This document shows positions 1-8,142 of a stretch of DNA of 64,000 bases, piece after piece (the first letter of the stretch is position 1; the number at the start of each line of letters is the position of its first letter). A program made the translations under genes and the position numbers. The notes under the pieces were generated by a model, which saw only the letters and a program-made list of their open reading frames with translations, was not told the DNA's origin and did not search any database. The stretch comes from JAFGRU01 sp016934985 (GTDB lineage: Bacteria; Desulfobacterota; Desulfuromonadia; Desulfuromonadales; JAAYDE01), in contig CAXXJQ010000003.1 in the NCBI GenBank assembly GCA_963665045.2, positions 434,001 through 498,000 on the forward strand, written 5' to 3'.

Positions 1-1
1 T

Positions 2-358
2 GAAGTTTCCAATCCAATGGAATATTTCTGTGATTTTGACATCTTTACCATGGTATCCAGGGAAGATTCGTATCCACTTGTAAATCTCGAAGTTGCCTCT
101 CTCTCCATCCCCATATTATGTTTCAATAATGCAGGAGGATCTCCCGAATTTGTCGAAGATGATGCAGGATTTGTGTTTCCTTATCTGGACATAAATGCCA
201 TGGCGGATAAGGTGATCCTTCTCGCAAAAGATAAAGAATTAAGAACTAATTTGGGCAGGCGTGCGGCGCAAAAAGTTAGGGAACGGCATGACATTAATGT
301 GGCGGCGCCCAAAATTCTAAAGGTGATAAATCAAGTAATGAAGGAAGGGCTGACTTAA
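2..358 (+). CDS. Glycosyltransferase family 4, C-terminal fragment (truncated by window edge)
   Basis: The reading frame is open to the first base, so the N-terminal part lies outside the window; an internal ATG at 17 is probably not the true start. What is visible is the nucleotide-sugar binding half of a GT-B fold enzyme: SREDSYPLVNLEVASLSIP contains the E-x7-E type region (ED...NLE), followed by the conserved FNNAGGSPEFV loop and a final helix rich in Lys and Glu. GT4 enzymes transfer a sugar from a nucleotide or lipid donor to a growing polysaccharide on the cytoplasmic membrane. The stop codon abuts the ATG of the next gene, so the two are co-translated. The sugar specificity cannot be read from the sequence. 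Confidence 0.85.
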   Translation, partial: EVSNPMEYFCDFDIFTMVSREDSYPLVNLEVASLSIPILCFNNAGGSPEFVEDDAGFVFPYLDINAMADKVILLAKDKELRTNLGRRAAQKVRERHDINVAAPKILKVINQVMKEGLT

Positions 359-1252
359 ATGAAAAAAATGATTCAATCTATTTTAAAAAGATTTAGATCT
401 TTTTTTTGCAGCCCAATATTATCATATTTGGAAAGGCAAGAATCCAACAGGCAAGCTCTTCTTCAGAACATGCTTAAATTTCAATACAAGCAGATGGTCC
501 AAGCGGATATGCAAATGCCATCTTTTGAAGATGTTGGCTTTAAGACCTATTCTGAAGCCGATGAAGATGGTATTTTGCATTATATTTTTGCTTTAATCGG
601 TACAACTAACAAAAGGCTTTTGGACATAGGAGCTGCTGGAATCAATATAAGCAATACAGCAAATTTGGTTATTAATCACGGCTGGAAAGGACTTCTGATT
701 GAGGGAGATTTAAAGAGGGTTCTTTCTGCAAGAAAATTTTATGAGACATTTCCTAACATTAGAAACTATCCCCCTGTTGTTGTCGATAAGTGGGTTACAT
801 CCGACAATGTCAATCAGGTCATCATGGAAAATGGCTTCAGCGGCGACATTGATCTTCTTTCCATTGATATTGATGGCGTAGATTATTGGATATGGGACGC
901 AATAAATTGTATGCAGCCGCGAGTGGTGATTGTGGAGTACCAATGCATATGGGGCCCGGAAAAATCTGTTACTGTTCCAAACTCTCCAGACTTTAAACCT
1001 GAATACCACGGGCGGTTTGGCATTTACAGCGGAGCCTCTCTTGCAGCTTTCGTAAAACTTGGGAAAAGAAAAGGATACCGGCTTGTTGGCTGTTCCCGAT
1101 ATGGCTACAATGCTTTTTTTATTCAAAATGGTATAGGAGAAGAGTTTTTTCCTGAAATTCCTGCCAAAGATTGTTTTAAACATCCTTTTACACATTGGGC
1201 TCGAAAAAAGTTCTTAAATGAAATTGAAGAACTGGAATGGGTAGAAGTATGA
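359..1252 (+). CDS. FkbM-like SAM-dependent methyltransferase
   Basis: A 297-residue protein with a Rossmann-like core: LLDIGAAGINISNTANLV (about residues 91-108) resembles a SAM-binding motif I, followed by GLLIEGD (acidic end of beta-2) and DLLSIDIDGVDYWIWDAI (motif IV region). This pattern fits FkbM-type methyltransferases, which O-methylate sugars in surface polysaccharides. The N-terminal 60 residues are basic and helical with no clear homology. The gene starts directly after the preceding stop and ends in an ATGA overlap with the next gene, so it belongs to the glycan operon. The motif I glycines are less regular than usual (GAAG), so an inactive or non-methyltransferase member cannot be excluded. 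Confidence 0.7.
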   Translation: MKKMIQSILKRFRSFFCSPILSYLERQESNRQALLQNMLKFQYKQMVQADMQMPSFEDVGFKTYSEADEDGILHYIFALIGTTNKRLLDIGAAGINISNTANLVINHGWKGLLIEGDLKRVLSARKFYETFPNIRNYPPVVVDKWVTSDNVNQVIMENGFSGDIDLLSIDIDGVDYWIWDAINCMQPRVVIVEYQCIWGPEKSVTVPNSPDFKPEYHGRFGIYSGASLAAFVKLGKRKGYRLVGCSRYGYNAFFIQNGIGEEFFPEIPAKDCFKHPFTHWARKKFLNEIEELEWVEV

Positions 1253-2388
1253 GTAATACAAAGGCAGAGAACTGCAACAATAGTGAGCTACGGGCTCGGC
1301 TAATTGCTTTTTATTTGCCTCAATTTTACCCTATCCCTGAAAACGATAAATGGTGGGGAAAAGGTTTTACAGAATGGACCAATGTTGCCAAAGCAAAGCC
1401 ATTATTCCGGGGCCATTACCAACCGCATGTTCCTGCAGATCTCGGATTTTATGATTTACGTGTGCATGAGACCCGTATTGCGCAAGCTCAACTGGCAAAG
1501 GAACATGGGATTGAAGGGTTCTGTTATTGGCATTATTGGTTCGGTGGCGGCAAGCGTCTGCTTGAACGCCCCTTTAATGAAGTTTTCAAATCCGGTGAGC
1601 CTGATTTTCCCTTTTGCCTTGGTTGGGCGAATGAAAGTTGGAGCGGTGTTTGGCACGGTTGTCCAGATAGAGTATTGATAAACCAAACGTATCCCGGCAC
1701 CAAAGATTATGAAAGACATTTTTATAAAATATTACCGGCTCTAACTGATGAACGGTATATTACAATCGATAACAAGCCTATTTTTATCGTTTATAAGCCA
1801 CTAAACCTACCAGACTCAATCCAGTTCACCGATCTTTGGCGCGAACTCGCCTGCAAATCAGGCCTGAAAGATTTGTATTTAATCGGTATTACTCTTAATG
1901 ACCAATGGAGTCCAATCCAGGACGGCTTTGATGCGTCCTGTTTTCATAATCCTGGTATAACTTTCAACAAATTAAAAATAAATGCACAAATTAAAACCGC
2001 ACATAATATGTTTAAACTTTTCACAAATAAGTTGTGTAAAATAAATAAATATTTCTTTTCTAAGCCTGAGATTTATAATTACCGAGATTATATTGAGATA
2101 GCCTTACCTAACCTTCCCAAGCCTTTTGATCAATATCCATGTCTTGTTCCTAACTGGGATACAACTCCAAGATGTGGTGTTTCCGGGAAGGTGCTAATAA
2201 ACTCTCAACCCATTTTATTTGGGAAACATTTAGAAGATGCAATAAAACAAATCAATAATAATATTCAAGAAAAAAGAATTATATTCATTAAATCATGGAA
2301 TGAATGGGCTGAAGGAAATTATCTTGAGCCAGACTGCAAATTTGGTGATGCATATTTAAAAGAGATAAAAAAGAGTATTTTTTGTTAG
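1249..2388 (+). CDS. WbsX-like glycosyltransferase / GH99-like protein
   Basis: The N-terminus has the signature of WbsX (glycoside hydrolase family 99-like) proteins of O-antigen and capsule clusters: IAFYLPQFYPIPENDKWWG, then GFTEWTNVAKAKPLFRGHYQP. Further family landmarks are FCYWHYWFGGGKRLLERP, LGWANESW and near the end IKSWNEWAEGNYLEP. These proteins are usually called glycosyltransferases although the fold is that of a glycoside hydrolase; activity is mostly untested. I chose ATG 1249, which makes an ATGA overlap with the upstream stop and has a GGGTAG-like ribosome site, over the in-frame ATG at 1237. The 3' third is very AT-rich. Confidence 0.8.
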   Translation: MSNTKAENCNNSELRARLIAFYLPQFYPIPENDKWWGKGFTEWTNVAKAKPLFRGHYQPHVPADLGFYDLRVHETRIAQAQLAKEHGIEGFCYWHYWFGGGKRLLERPFNEVFKSGEPDFPFCLGWANESWSGVWHGCPDRVLINQTYPGTKDYERHFYKILPALTDERYITIDNKPIFIVYKPLNLPDSIQFTDLWRELACKSGLKDLYLIGITLNDQWSPIQDGFDASCFHNPGITFNKLKINAQIKTAHNMFKLFTNKLCKINKYFFSKPEIYNYRDYIEIALPNLPKPFDQYPCLVPNWDTTPRCGVSGKVLINSQPILFGKHLEDAIKQINNNIQEKRIIFIKSWNEWAEGNYLEPDCKFGDAYLKEIKKSIFC

Positions 2389-2438
2389 CAATTAAGCGTC
2401 ACAGAATTTTTTTATATAGCTAATTTTATACAAAAAAA

Positions 2439-3563
2439 ATGACTGATATAAAAAATAAAAGCCAAACCTCAGTGCTCTTGTGCGAGCGAATAAATGAGGC
2501 AAATCAATATGTTGAAATGCTGGCTAATGCCTACCAAAGTTTTGGTATAGATGTTGTTTTTGATGTTCAAAACTTTCTTTATTCCAATTTTTTGCCTGAT
2601 TTTGTTCATATCCAATGGCCAGAGTCTATTTATAGGTGGAGGCACAAAATACCTGAAAATGATGAAGGAATAAATTTTGTTGTGGATCGTTTGTCGAGGT
2701 TTAAAAGGTTTAATATTCCAATTGTTTATACTGCTCATAACAACTTCCCTCATGAAAACGTAACAGAATTTGACAAAAGAATTTATAATTTAATAATTAA
2801 ATTTTCTGATGTAATTGTCCACCATGGAAAAGCTTCTATAGGTATGATTTCTAAAGAAGTTAAAGATGAAAAAAAAAGAATTAATATTATTTGCCCTCAT
2901 GGTCCCTATCCTTTTATTGAGAAGGATTCTGAAAAAGCTCGAAAAATTTACAATATTCCTTCATCAAGGTTCTCTTATTTGAACTTTGGTAGACAACGCC
3001 AGAATAAAGGCGGCGATTTTATCAGGAATGTTTTTAAAAAATATAATTGTAAGACTGCGTGCTTATTTACAATTGGTCCTAAAAAACACCGAAATAGAAT
3101 TTTTTCAAAATACCTAAAGATCCCGGTAAGCGTTACATCTTCATTGGAGAGATCTTATTTTCGCACTTCAGCCTTTTTTCAAGGAAAGAAAAGAACTTTT
3201 TACCGTACTGTCGTTCAAGATGAGATTCCTTTTATTATTTCGGCTTGTGATGTTATGGTGCTTGGGCATCAGGAAGGGTTGAACTCTGGTTTACTGGCAT
3301 TGGCTGCTTCCTATGGGAAACCTGTCGTTTTCCCTGACATTGGTAATTTTTGTGAACAGGTTGAGGATTGGCCATGGCACGAATGTTACCAAGTTGGGAA
3401 TATTCAATCTGCAGTGAATGCCTTACAAAGGATGGAAGAAAAATTGAAAGGCTTAGCACCTGGGGTTGTAAAGTTTGATAATTCTAAATGGCTTGTTTCC
3501 AACTCATGGGAAAAACACATTAATAGAATTTCTGAAGCTGTGAATAGATTTCGGGGTCAATGA
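2439..3563 (+). CDS. GT-B type glycosyltransferase
   Basis: 374 residues, GT-B-like. The N-terminal half has VLLCERINEANQYVEMLANA and a DFVHIQWPESIYRW segment, then PIVYTAHNNFPHE, typical of acceptor domains of GT4-related transferases. The C-terminal half has SYLNFGRQRQNKGGDF in place of the usual FGR...KG motif, followed by ISACDVMVLGHQEGLNSGLLALAASYGKPVV, which is the donor-binding E-x7-type region (EGLNSG). It probably adds one sugar of the repeat unit at the inner membrane. The gene is AT-rich and begins 50 bases after the WbsX gene with only a weak ribosome site. Substrate unknown. Confidence 0.75.
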   Translation: MTDIKNKSQTSVLLCERINEANQYVEMLANAYQSFGIDVVFDVQNFLYSNFLPDFVHIQWPESIYRWRHKIPENDEGINFVVDRLSRFKRFNIPIVYTAHNNFPHENVTEFDKRIYNLIIKFSDVIVHHGKASIGMISKEVKDEKKRINIICPHGPYPFIEKDSEKARKIYNIPSSRFSYLNFGRQRQNKGGDFIRNVFKKYNCKTACLFTIGPKKHRNRIFSKYLKIPVSVTSSLERSYFRTSAFFQGKKRTFYRTVVQDEIPFIISACDVMVLGHQEGLNSGLLALAASYGKPVVFPDIGNFCEQVEDWPWHECYQVGNIQSAVNALQRMEEKLKGLAPGVVKFDNSKWLVSNSWEKHINRISEAVNRFRGQ

Positions 3564-3647
3564 GTGTTTTTTTTGTGTGCTCTGAAAGAAAAAAATTTAA
3601 TTGATCCCAAAAAATTGGAACATTCTTATTCGGACAGGAATTAATTA

Positions 3648-4523
3648 ATGAAAGTTAGTGTCATAGTTCCAGTCTATAACGCAGAAAAGTCTATTGTCTT
3701 ATGTCTTGAGGCCCTTTTACAGCAGAATTACTCTGATTACGAGATTATTGTTGTCGACAATGGTTCAGACGACACTACCTGCGACATCGTTGGCCGTTAC
3801 GAGTCCGTCCGACTGCTTTTTCAAAACGAAATTCAGTCAAGTTATGCTGCGCGCAACATAGGTATTGCGAATGCGACTGGCGAGTTGCTTGCGTTTACGG
3901 ATGCAGACTGTATCCCCGAATCAGACTGGCTTTGTCGAGGCGTTCATAATTTTGAAGAGATGGGGTGTGACATGCTTGGTGGCAGGGTTAACTTCATTTA
4001 TTCACAGAGGCCGACAGGGGCTGAGATTTACGATAGTTTGGTTAATATGCAGAATCACAAATGTATCCCGGAACGAGGGGTTGCAAAGACGGCAAATTTT
4101 TTTGCAAAAAAAGCCGTTTTCGAAAAGGTGGGCATGTTCCCTGAGGTTATTTCCGGCGGGGATGTTATGTTTACTGCGGATGCTGTGAGAAAGAACTTCA
4201 GTCTTGTTTATGGAGATGATGTGGTTGTCAGGCATCCTGCACGCTGTTTTCGAGAACTATTGAAAAAGTCGTGGCGTACTGGAACAGGTTCTAATGATAT
4301 TCGTAAAGCACAAAAAAAACCGACTTTAACTTTTCTTATAATAGATTGCTTTGTAAAGGGTTTGGTCCCACCTAACCCTTTCATGTTGAATAAAGAGATT
4401 GCTTCTCTACCTGTACCCTCTGGTTTGCGCATGTTTCTGGCAGCTTTTTTTGCGGGCTACTTCATTCGAGTAATTTCCAGATTTGCCGCAATCGTTTATT
4501 TTTTTGTCGAAAACAGGCTGTAG
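3648..4523 (+). CDS. Glycosyltransferase family 2
   Basis: A 291-residue GT-A enzyme. The start MKVSVIVPVYNAEKSI, followed by YEIIVVDNGSDDTT and ELLAFTDADCIPESDW (the DXD metal site, DAD), defines family GT2. After the catalytic domain come AKTANFFAKKAVFEKVGMF and VFEKVG...GGDVMF, the usual acceptor-side region with an acidic residue. The last 30 residues (MFLAAFFAGYFIRV and IVYFFVEN) are hydrophobic and may anchor the protein to the inner membrane. GT2 enzymes of this kind use UDP- or GDP-sugars to extend lipid-linked repeat units. It sits alone in the middle of the cluster with an 84-base gap upstream. Confidence 0.85.
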   Translation: MKVSVIVPVYNAEKSIVLCLEALLQQNYSDYEIIVVDNGSDDTTCDIVGRYESVRLLFQNEIQSSYAARNIGIANATGELLAFTDADCIPESDWLCRGVHNFEEMGCDMLGGRVNFIYSQRPTGAEIYDSLVNMQNHKCIPERGVAKTANFFAKKAVFEKVGMFPEVISGGDVMFTADAVRKNFSLVYGDDVVVRHPARCFRELLKKSWRTGTGSNDIRKAQKKPTLTFLIIDCFVKGLVPPNPFMLNKEIASLPVPSGLRMFLAAFFAGYFIRVISRFAAIVYFFVENRL

Positions 4524-4562
4524 GTTTTTCCCGATGAATTTACCCTGTAGGTTTAACCGAAA

Positions 4563-5678
4563 ATGGGCAGGATGAATAATTCTAGGAAGGCTAGTTTTAA
4601 AGAATTGGTCAATTGTGCCGCCCAGCATGTTTTGTCTTGGCTGAACCCTGATGGGTCATTTCCAGCGGGGCATAACGGCCCGTATCATCACCCTGAAACT
4701 CCTGTACGAAATACGGCCCATTGGTTATTTTTAACGGCATCTCTTTTTATCCAAAGCGGAGAGGAAAAATGGAAGGAGGCCGGAGAGAAGGCCATTGATT
4801 TTTTGAAAAGCCCAAAAGCCCGTCCCCATTACCAAACCTTCCATTGTCGTGACAGGATTGGTTTTGATAGCTGCAACGGGTTGATTGGTCAAGCCTGGGT
4901 AATAGAAGCGCTAGTAAAGGCCTCTGAGGCATTCGATCGTCAGGATTGCTATGAGTTGGCTGAGGAGGTTTTTCTGCTTCATCCCTGGGACGAAAATGTG
5001 GGTATTTGGAGCAGGGTTGAAGTTGATGGAACAGGACTTTATTACGATGGTACTTTCAATCATCAACTGTGGTTTGCGGCCGCTGGAGGCATGCTATACA
5101 AAACTCCTGTCGCACAAGAGCGGGTGGAAGCTTTTCTTGAAAAAATCGCTGTAAATGTTCAGCTTTACTCAACGGGCATTATTTTCCATTCTTCTGCCAT
5201 GGGGCACTTGACGGATTATTTAAAAACTGGGGTAAAGCCGTTACTGAGGGAAACAAAATTCCGTCTAAAAAAGAGAATTAAAAAAAATGGCCTTTATTCA
5301 AAATCTGTCGGATATCATGGTTTTAACCTTTATGGTTTTGCCATCCTGAAAAAGGTTTTTCCAAATGCTCCAATATGGGAGACTCCTAATTTTTTCAAAC
5401 TCCTTACTGCACACCGACTGCAAAATTTTATACGGGACGTCAGAAACTCCGAGTTTGGTTACCGTTATAACCTGGCCGGGATTGAAATAGCATTTGCTGT
5501 TGAAACTTTTTTTAATGATAAGGAGGAGGTTAGGGTGTGGCTGAACCGGCAAATGGAAGTAACTTTTCTAAGTGATACTGCGGTCCTGTCCCGAGACGCA
5601 CATGATCCCAATACGGCCATGGCCAGAATTTATCAGGCGGCCAGATTTTCGGAAGATTATGAGGTGATAACGGGTTAA
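4563..5678 (+). CDS. Alpha/alpha-barrel (six-hairpin) protein of a glycan cluster, AglQ-like
   Basis: 371 residues without a signal peptide or membrane segment. Recurrent helix pairs with aromatic and small residues (QHVLSWLNPDGSFPAGHNG, ETPVRNTAHWLFLTASLF, NGLIGQAWVIEALVKASEAF, FNHQLWFAAAGGML) are typical of six-hairpin (alpha/alpha)6 glycosidase-like folds. Proteins of this type in archaeal and bacterial glycosylation clusters are sometimes named AglQ; I assign that by recollection of the pattern only. Possible roles are hydrolysis or epimerisation of a glycan, or a non-catalytic part of the biosynthetic machinery. Catalytic acids cannot be named with confidence. The start could also be the ATG at 4572. 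It lies between two glycosyltransferase genes. Confidence 0.55.
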   Translation: MGRMNNSRKASFKELVNCAAQHVLSWLNPDGSFPAGHNGPYHHPETPVRNTAHWLFLTASLFIQSGEEKWKEAGEKAIDFLKSPKARPHYQTFHCRDRIGFDSCNGLIGQAWVIEALVKASEAFDRQDCYELAEEVFLLHPWDENVGIWSRVEVDGTGLYYDGTFNHQLWFAAAGGMLYKTPVAQERVEAFLEKIAVNVQLYSTGIIFHSSAMGHLTDYLKTGVKPLLRETKFRLKKRIKKNGLYSKSVGYHGFNLYGFAILKKVFPNAPIWETPNFFKLLTAHRLQNFIRDVRNSEFGYRYNLAGIEIAFAVETFFNDKEEVRVWLNRQMEVTFLSDTAVLSRDAHDPNTAMARIYQAARFSEDYEVITG

Positions 5679-5791
5679 GCTGTTTACCCTTGAGGCAATT
5701 TCACTCGGGAGAAAAAGCAATTGGCACGAACGATTTTGACTTTTGTGAAATATTGAGGTTTGATTTTAAAAAACTATAAAATAATTACAAA

Positions 5792-6955
5792 ATGACCAAC
5801 AAGTCTCTAAAATCTAAGAAAAAAAAGATTGCGATACTGAACCATGGTTTCATCCCTGCCTATCGTATTCGCTTTTATGAAAGGCTGAATGAACTAAGCG
5901 AGTTCGAATATACAGTAATTCATGGGAAGCCTTGCAACCAAAGCGGACATTTCGAAGTTAACCAAAATTTCAATTTCCCCAACTACCAGATAGAGAATAA
6001 AGAGTTTAAGTCCCTGGGTTTTCCAGTTATATACCAGCCTGTAATCCTCCATATTTTTCGAGCCAGATATGACGCGGTCATTGTTGGTGATGAAGTTAAG
6101 TTTGTCGCCAATGTTGTTCTTTTTTTTCTCCGCAAAGTATTAAGAAAAAAAGTTTTGGTTTGGGGGTTTGGTTATCATCGAATAGATGTTAGGCCTGTTT
6201 CATGTTGGCTTGCGCAATGGATGCGTTTTGGGGCTGACATGAATCTTGTCTATACTGCCGGTGGTGCTGCAAAGCTAAAAAGCAAGGGGGTATCTGAAAA
6301 GCGCATCCAAATATTGAATAACACGCTTGACATGGAATCTGCCGAGAATGCCCATGCTGTGGTAGAAAAATTAGACAAAGATTCGATCCTTGATGAGCTT
6401 GATTTGCGAGGTAGTGATTTCACTTTTCTTTTTATTGGACGGCTTAGTGCTAGGAAACGCATAGATGAAGCCATCGAATTTGTAAAATGGCTCAATTCAG
6501 AAAGAATATTTGGAAAAGTGATGCTCGCCATTTTAGGTGATGGACCGGAACGTGAGTCACTTGAAAGACAAGCTTTAGGTTGTGATTTTATCCGTTTTTA
6601 CAACAACGTCTATGACCCGATTGAAGTAGCCAAATTTATGCGGATTTCTGTTGGGGTTTTGATGCCGGGTATTGTTGGTTTAGCTGTTAATCATGCTTTT
6701 GCGCATGGCCGTCCCATATTTACTCTCGCAGACAACCTTCACAGTCCAGAGGTTGAATATATCCAGAATGGTAAAAACGGATATATCTTTGAAGGAGGAA
6801 TAAAAGCTTTAGAAAATGGTTTAATGAAATTATTGAGAGACCCACAACGGTTGGTTCAACTGCAAAATAACGCTTTGAAATCTAGAAAATCTTTAAATTT
6901 GGATAATATGGTCAAAGCCTTCGATGAAGGCGTCAGAAAGGTTTTGGGTTCATGA
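5792..6955 (+). CDS. Glycosyltransferase family 4
   Basis: 387 residues with a GT-B fold. The N-terminal domain starts after a basic leader with KIAILNHGFIPAYRIRFYER, as in transferases whose acceptor is a lipid-linked sugar. The donor domain has the family landmarks FTFLFIGRLSARKRIDEAIEF (GR...K motif), LAILGDGPERESLE and, near residue 288-312, MPGIVGLAVNHAFAHGRPIF, where the usual E-x7-E is changed to G-x6-N-H. The surrounding FIRFYNNVYDPIEVAKFM segment is also conserved in GT4. It is probably one of the sugar-adding steps of the repeat unit. Intergenic spacing to the previous gene is 113 bases of AT-rich sequence. Confidence 0.85.
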   Translation: MTNKSLKSKKKKIAILNHGFIPAYRIRFYERLNELSEFEYTVIHGKPCNQSGHFEVNQNFNFPNYQIENKEFKSLGFPVIYQPVILHIFRARYDAVIVGDEVKFVANVVLFFLRKVLRKKVLVWGFGYHRIDVRPVSCWLAQWMRFGADMNLVYTAGGAAKLKSKGVSEKRIQILNNTLDMESAENAHAVVEKLDKDSILDELDLRGSDFTFLFIGRLSARKRIDEAIEFVKWLNSERIFGKVMLAILGDGPERESLERQALGCDFIRFYNNVYDPIEVAKFMRISVGVLMPGIVGLAVNHAFAHGRPIFTLADNLHSPEVEYIQNGKNGYIFEGGIKALENGLMKLLRDPQRLVQLQNNALKSRKSLNLDNMVKAFDEGVRKVLGS

Positions 6956-6992
6956 TGGGTGTTAAACAATCATCCCTTCTGGTCGAATCGAC

Positions 6993-7943
6993 ATGATTTT
7001 TTTGACCCTGGGAACAATGAATATGCCTTTTGACAGGCTTCTCAGGTTTATCGATCAGGCCGTCGAAAAAGGAATTATTACAGACGAGGTGGTTGCGCAA
7101 ATTGGAAATACCTCTTATAAACCCAAAAATTTCAAATATTTTTCTTTTCTTGAGAAGGAGCATTTTGATTTCTTTTTTCGGGAAGCAGATGTTGTTATCA
7201 GTCACGCCGGGATTGGAAATATTCTTTTAGCGATAGATTTTCAAAAGCCCATTATTGTAGTCCCCAGGCAAAAAAAGTTTAATGAACACGTTAATGATCA
7301 TCAAGTTCAAACGGCAAAGAAATTCGAACACAGGGGGATAATTCAGGCAATTTATGATTTTGATGATCTAAATTTTCTCAAGAAAAGTTTAGAACGTGCT
7401 GGGAATTTATCTGGTAAAGCACTAACCAGTCGGGGGAGCATTAAAATTGCGGAATTCTTGACCTCTGCTTTGGACTTGAAAGCTAAAAATATTGTTGTTG
7501 CTGCTTCTGCCGGCGGCCATATGACCCAGCTGTTAAGAATCCTCAACACAGAGGAGGGGAAAAAAATTAATATATCTCAGTATGTTACCAGCCTTGACGT
7601 GTTTGGAAAAACTCCTCAACAAAGGGGGCGGTTCCATATCCTCGGCGAATGCAATAGAAAAACACCATTCAAAATGATAAAAGTGTTACTTAAGTCTTTT
7701 TCCCTTTCCAAAAGGCTCAAGCCAGATGTTGTAATTTCAACTGGAGCTTTACCTGCGGCATTTTTTTGTTTTTGGGCAAAAGAAAGAGGGGCAAAAGTTG
7801 TTTGGATTGATAGCATTGCCAACACCGAAAGTCTTTCAATGAGCGGGAGATTTATCAGGAAGTATGCGGATATTTTGTTGACTCAATGGCCCGAGCTTGA
7901 GGACGAAACTAAAAACTGTAAATTTGTTGGTTCTATTTTGTAG
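6993..7943 (+). CDS. Alg13-Alg14 type fused glycosyltransferase (GT28-like)
   Basis: 316 residues made of two modules. Residues 1 to about 155 match the Alg13/CpsG/EpsF type donor-binding domain: IFLTLGTMNMPFDRLL, then DVVISHAGIGNILLAIDFQKP and VVPRQKKFNEHVNDHQ. Residues 165-316 match the Alg14/CpsF/EpsE type membrane-docking acceptor domain: NIVVAASAGGHMTQLLRIL and KPDVVISTGALPAAFF. In streptococcal capsule loci these are two proteins that together add the second sugar to the lipid-linked first sugar; here they are one chain in the order Alg13 then Alg14, the reverse of the domain order in MurG. It is followed by the initiating phosphotransferase gene, consistent with the second transfer step. 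Confidence 0.8.
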   Translation: MIFLTLGTMNMPFDRLLRFIDQAVEKGIITDEVVAQIGNTSYKPKNFKYFSFLEKEHFDFFFREADVVISHAGIGNILLAIDFQKPIIVVPRQKKFNEHVNDHQVQTAKKFEHRGIIQAIYDFDDLNFLKKSLERAGNLSGKALTSRGSIKIAEFLTSALDLKAKNIVVAASAGGHMTQLLRILNTEEGKKINISQYVTSLDVFGKTPQQRGRFHILGECNRKTPFKMIKVLLKSFSLSKRLKPDVVISTGALPAAFFCFWAKERGAKVVWIDSIANTESLSMSGRFIRKYADILLTQWPELEDETKNCKFVGSIL

Positions 7944-8142
7944 CTTTATTGCCGGAACTTCTGTTTGTTCGTTTCCTGAAAAATTCTTTCAAAATTCTGT
8001 GAATGAATTCCTCTTAACTTATAGGTTGGTTTGGAAAATTGTCCGTTTTTTTGGATAAAATGGCAGAAGGATTGCAATATGTCATTTTGACAGGAAGCCA
8101 ACATAGGAAGATTTTTTTTGGGAAAATAATTTTAAAATACCG

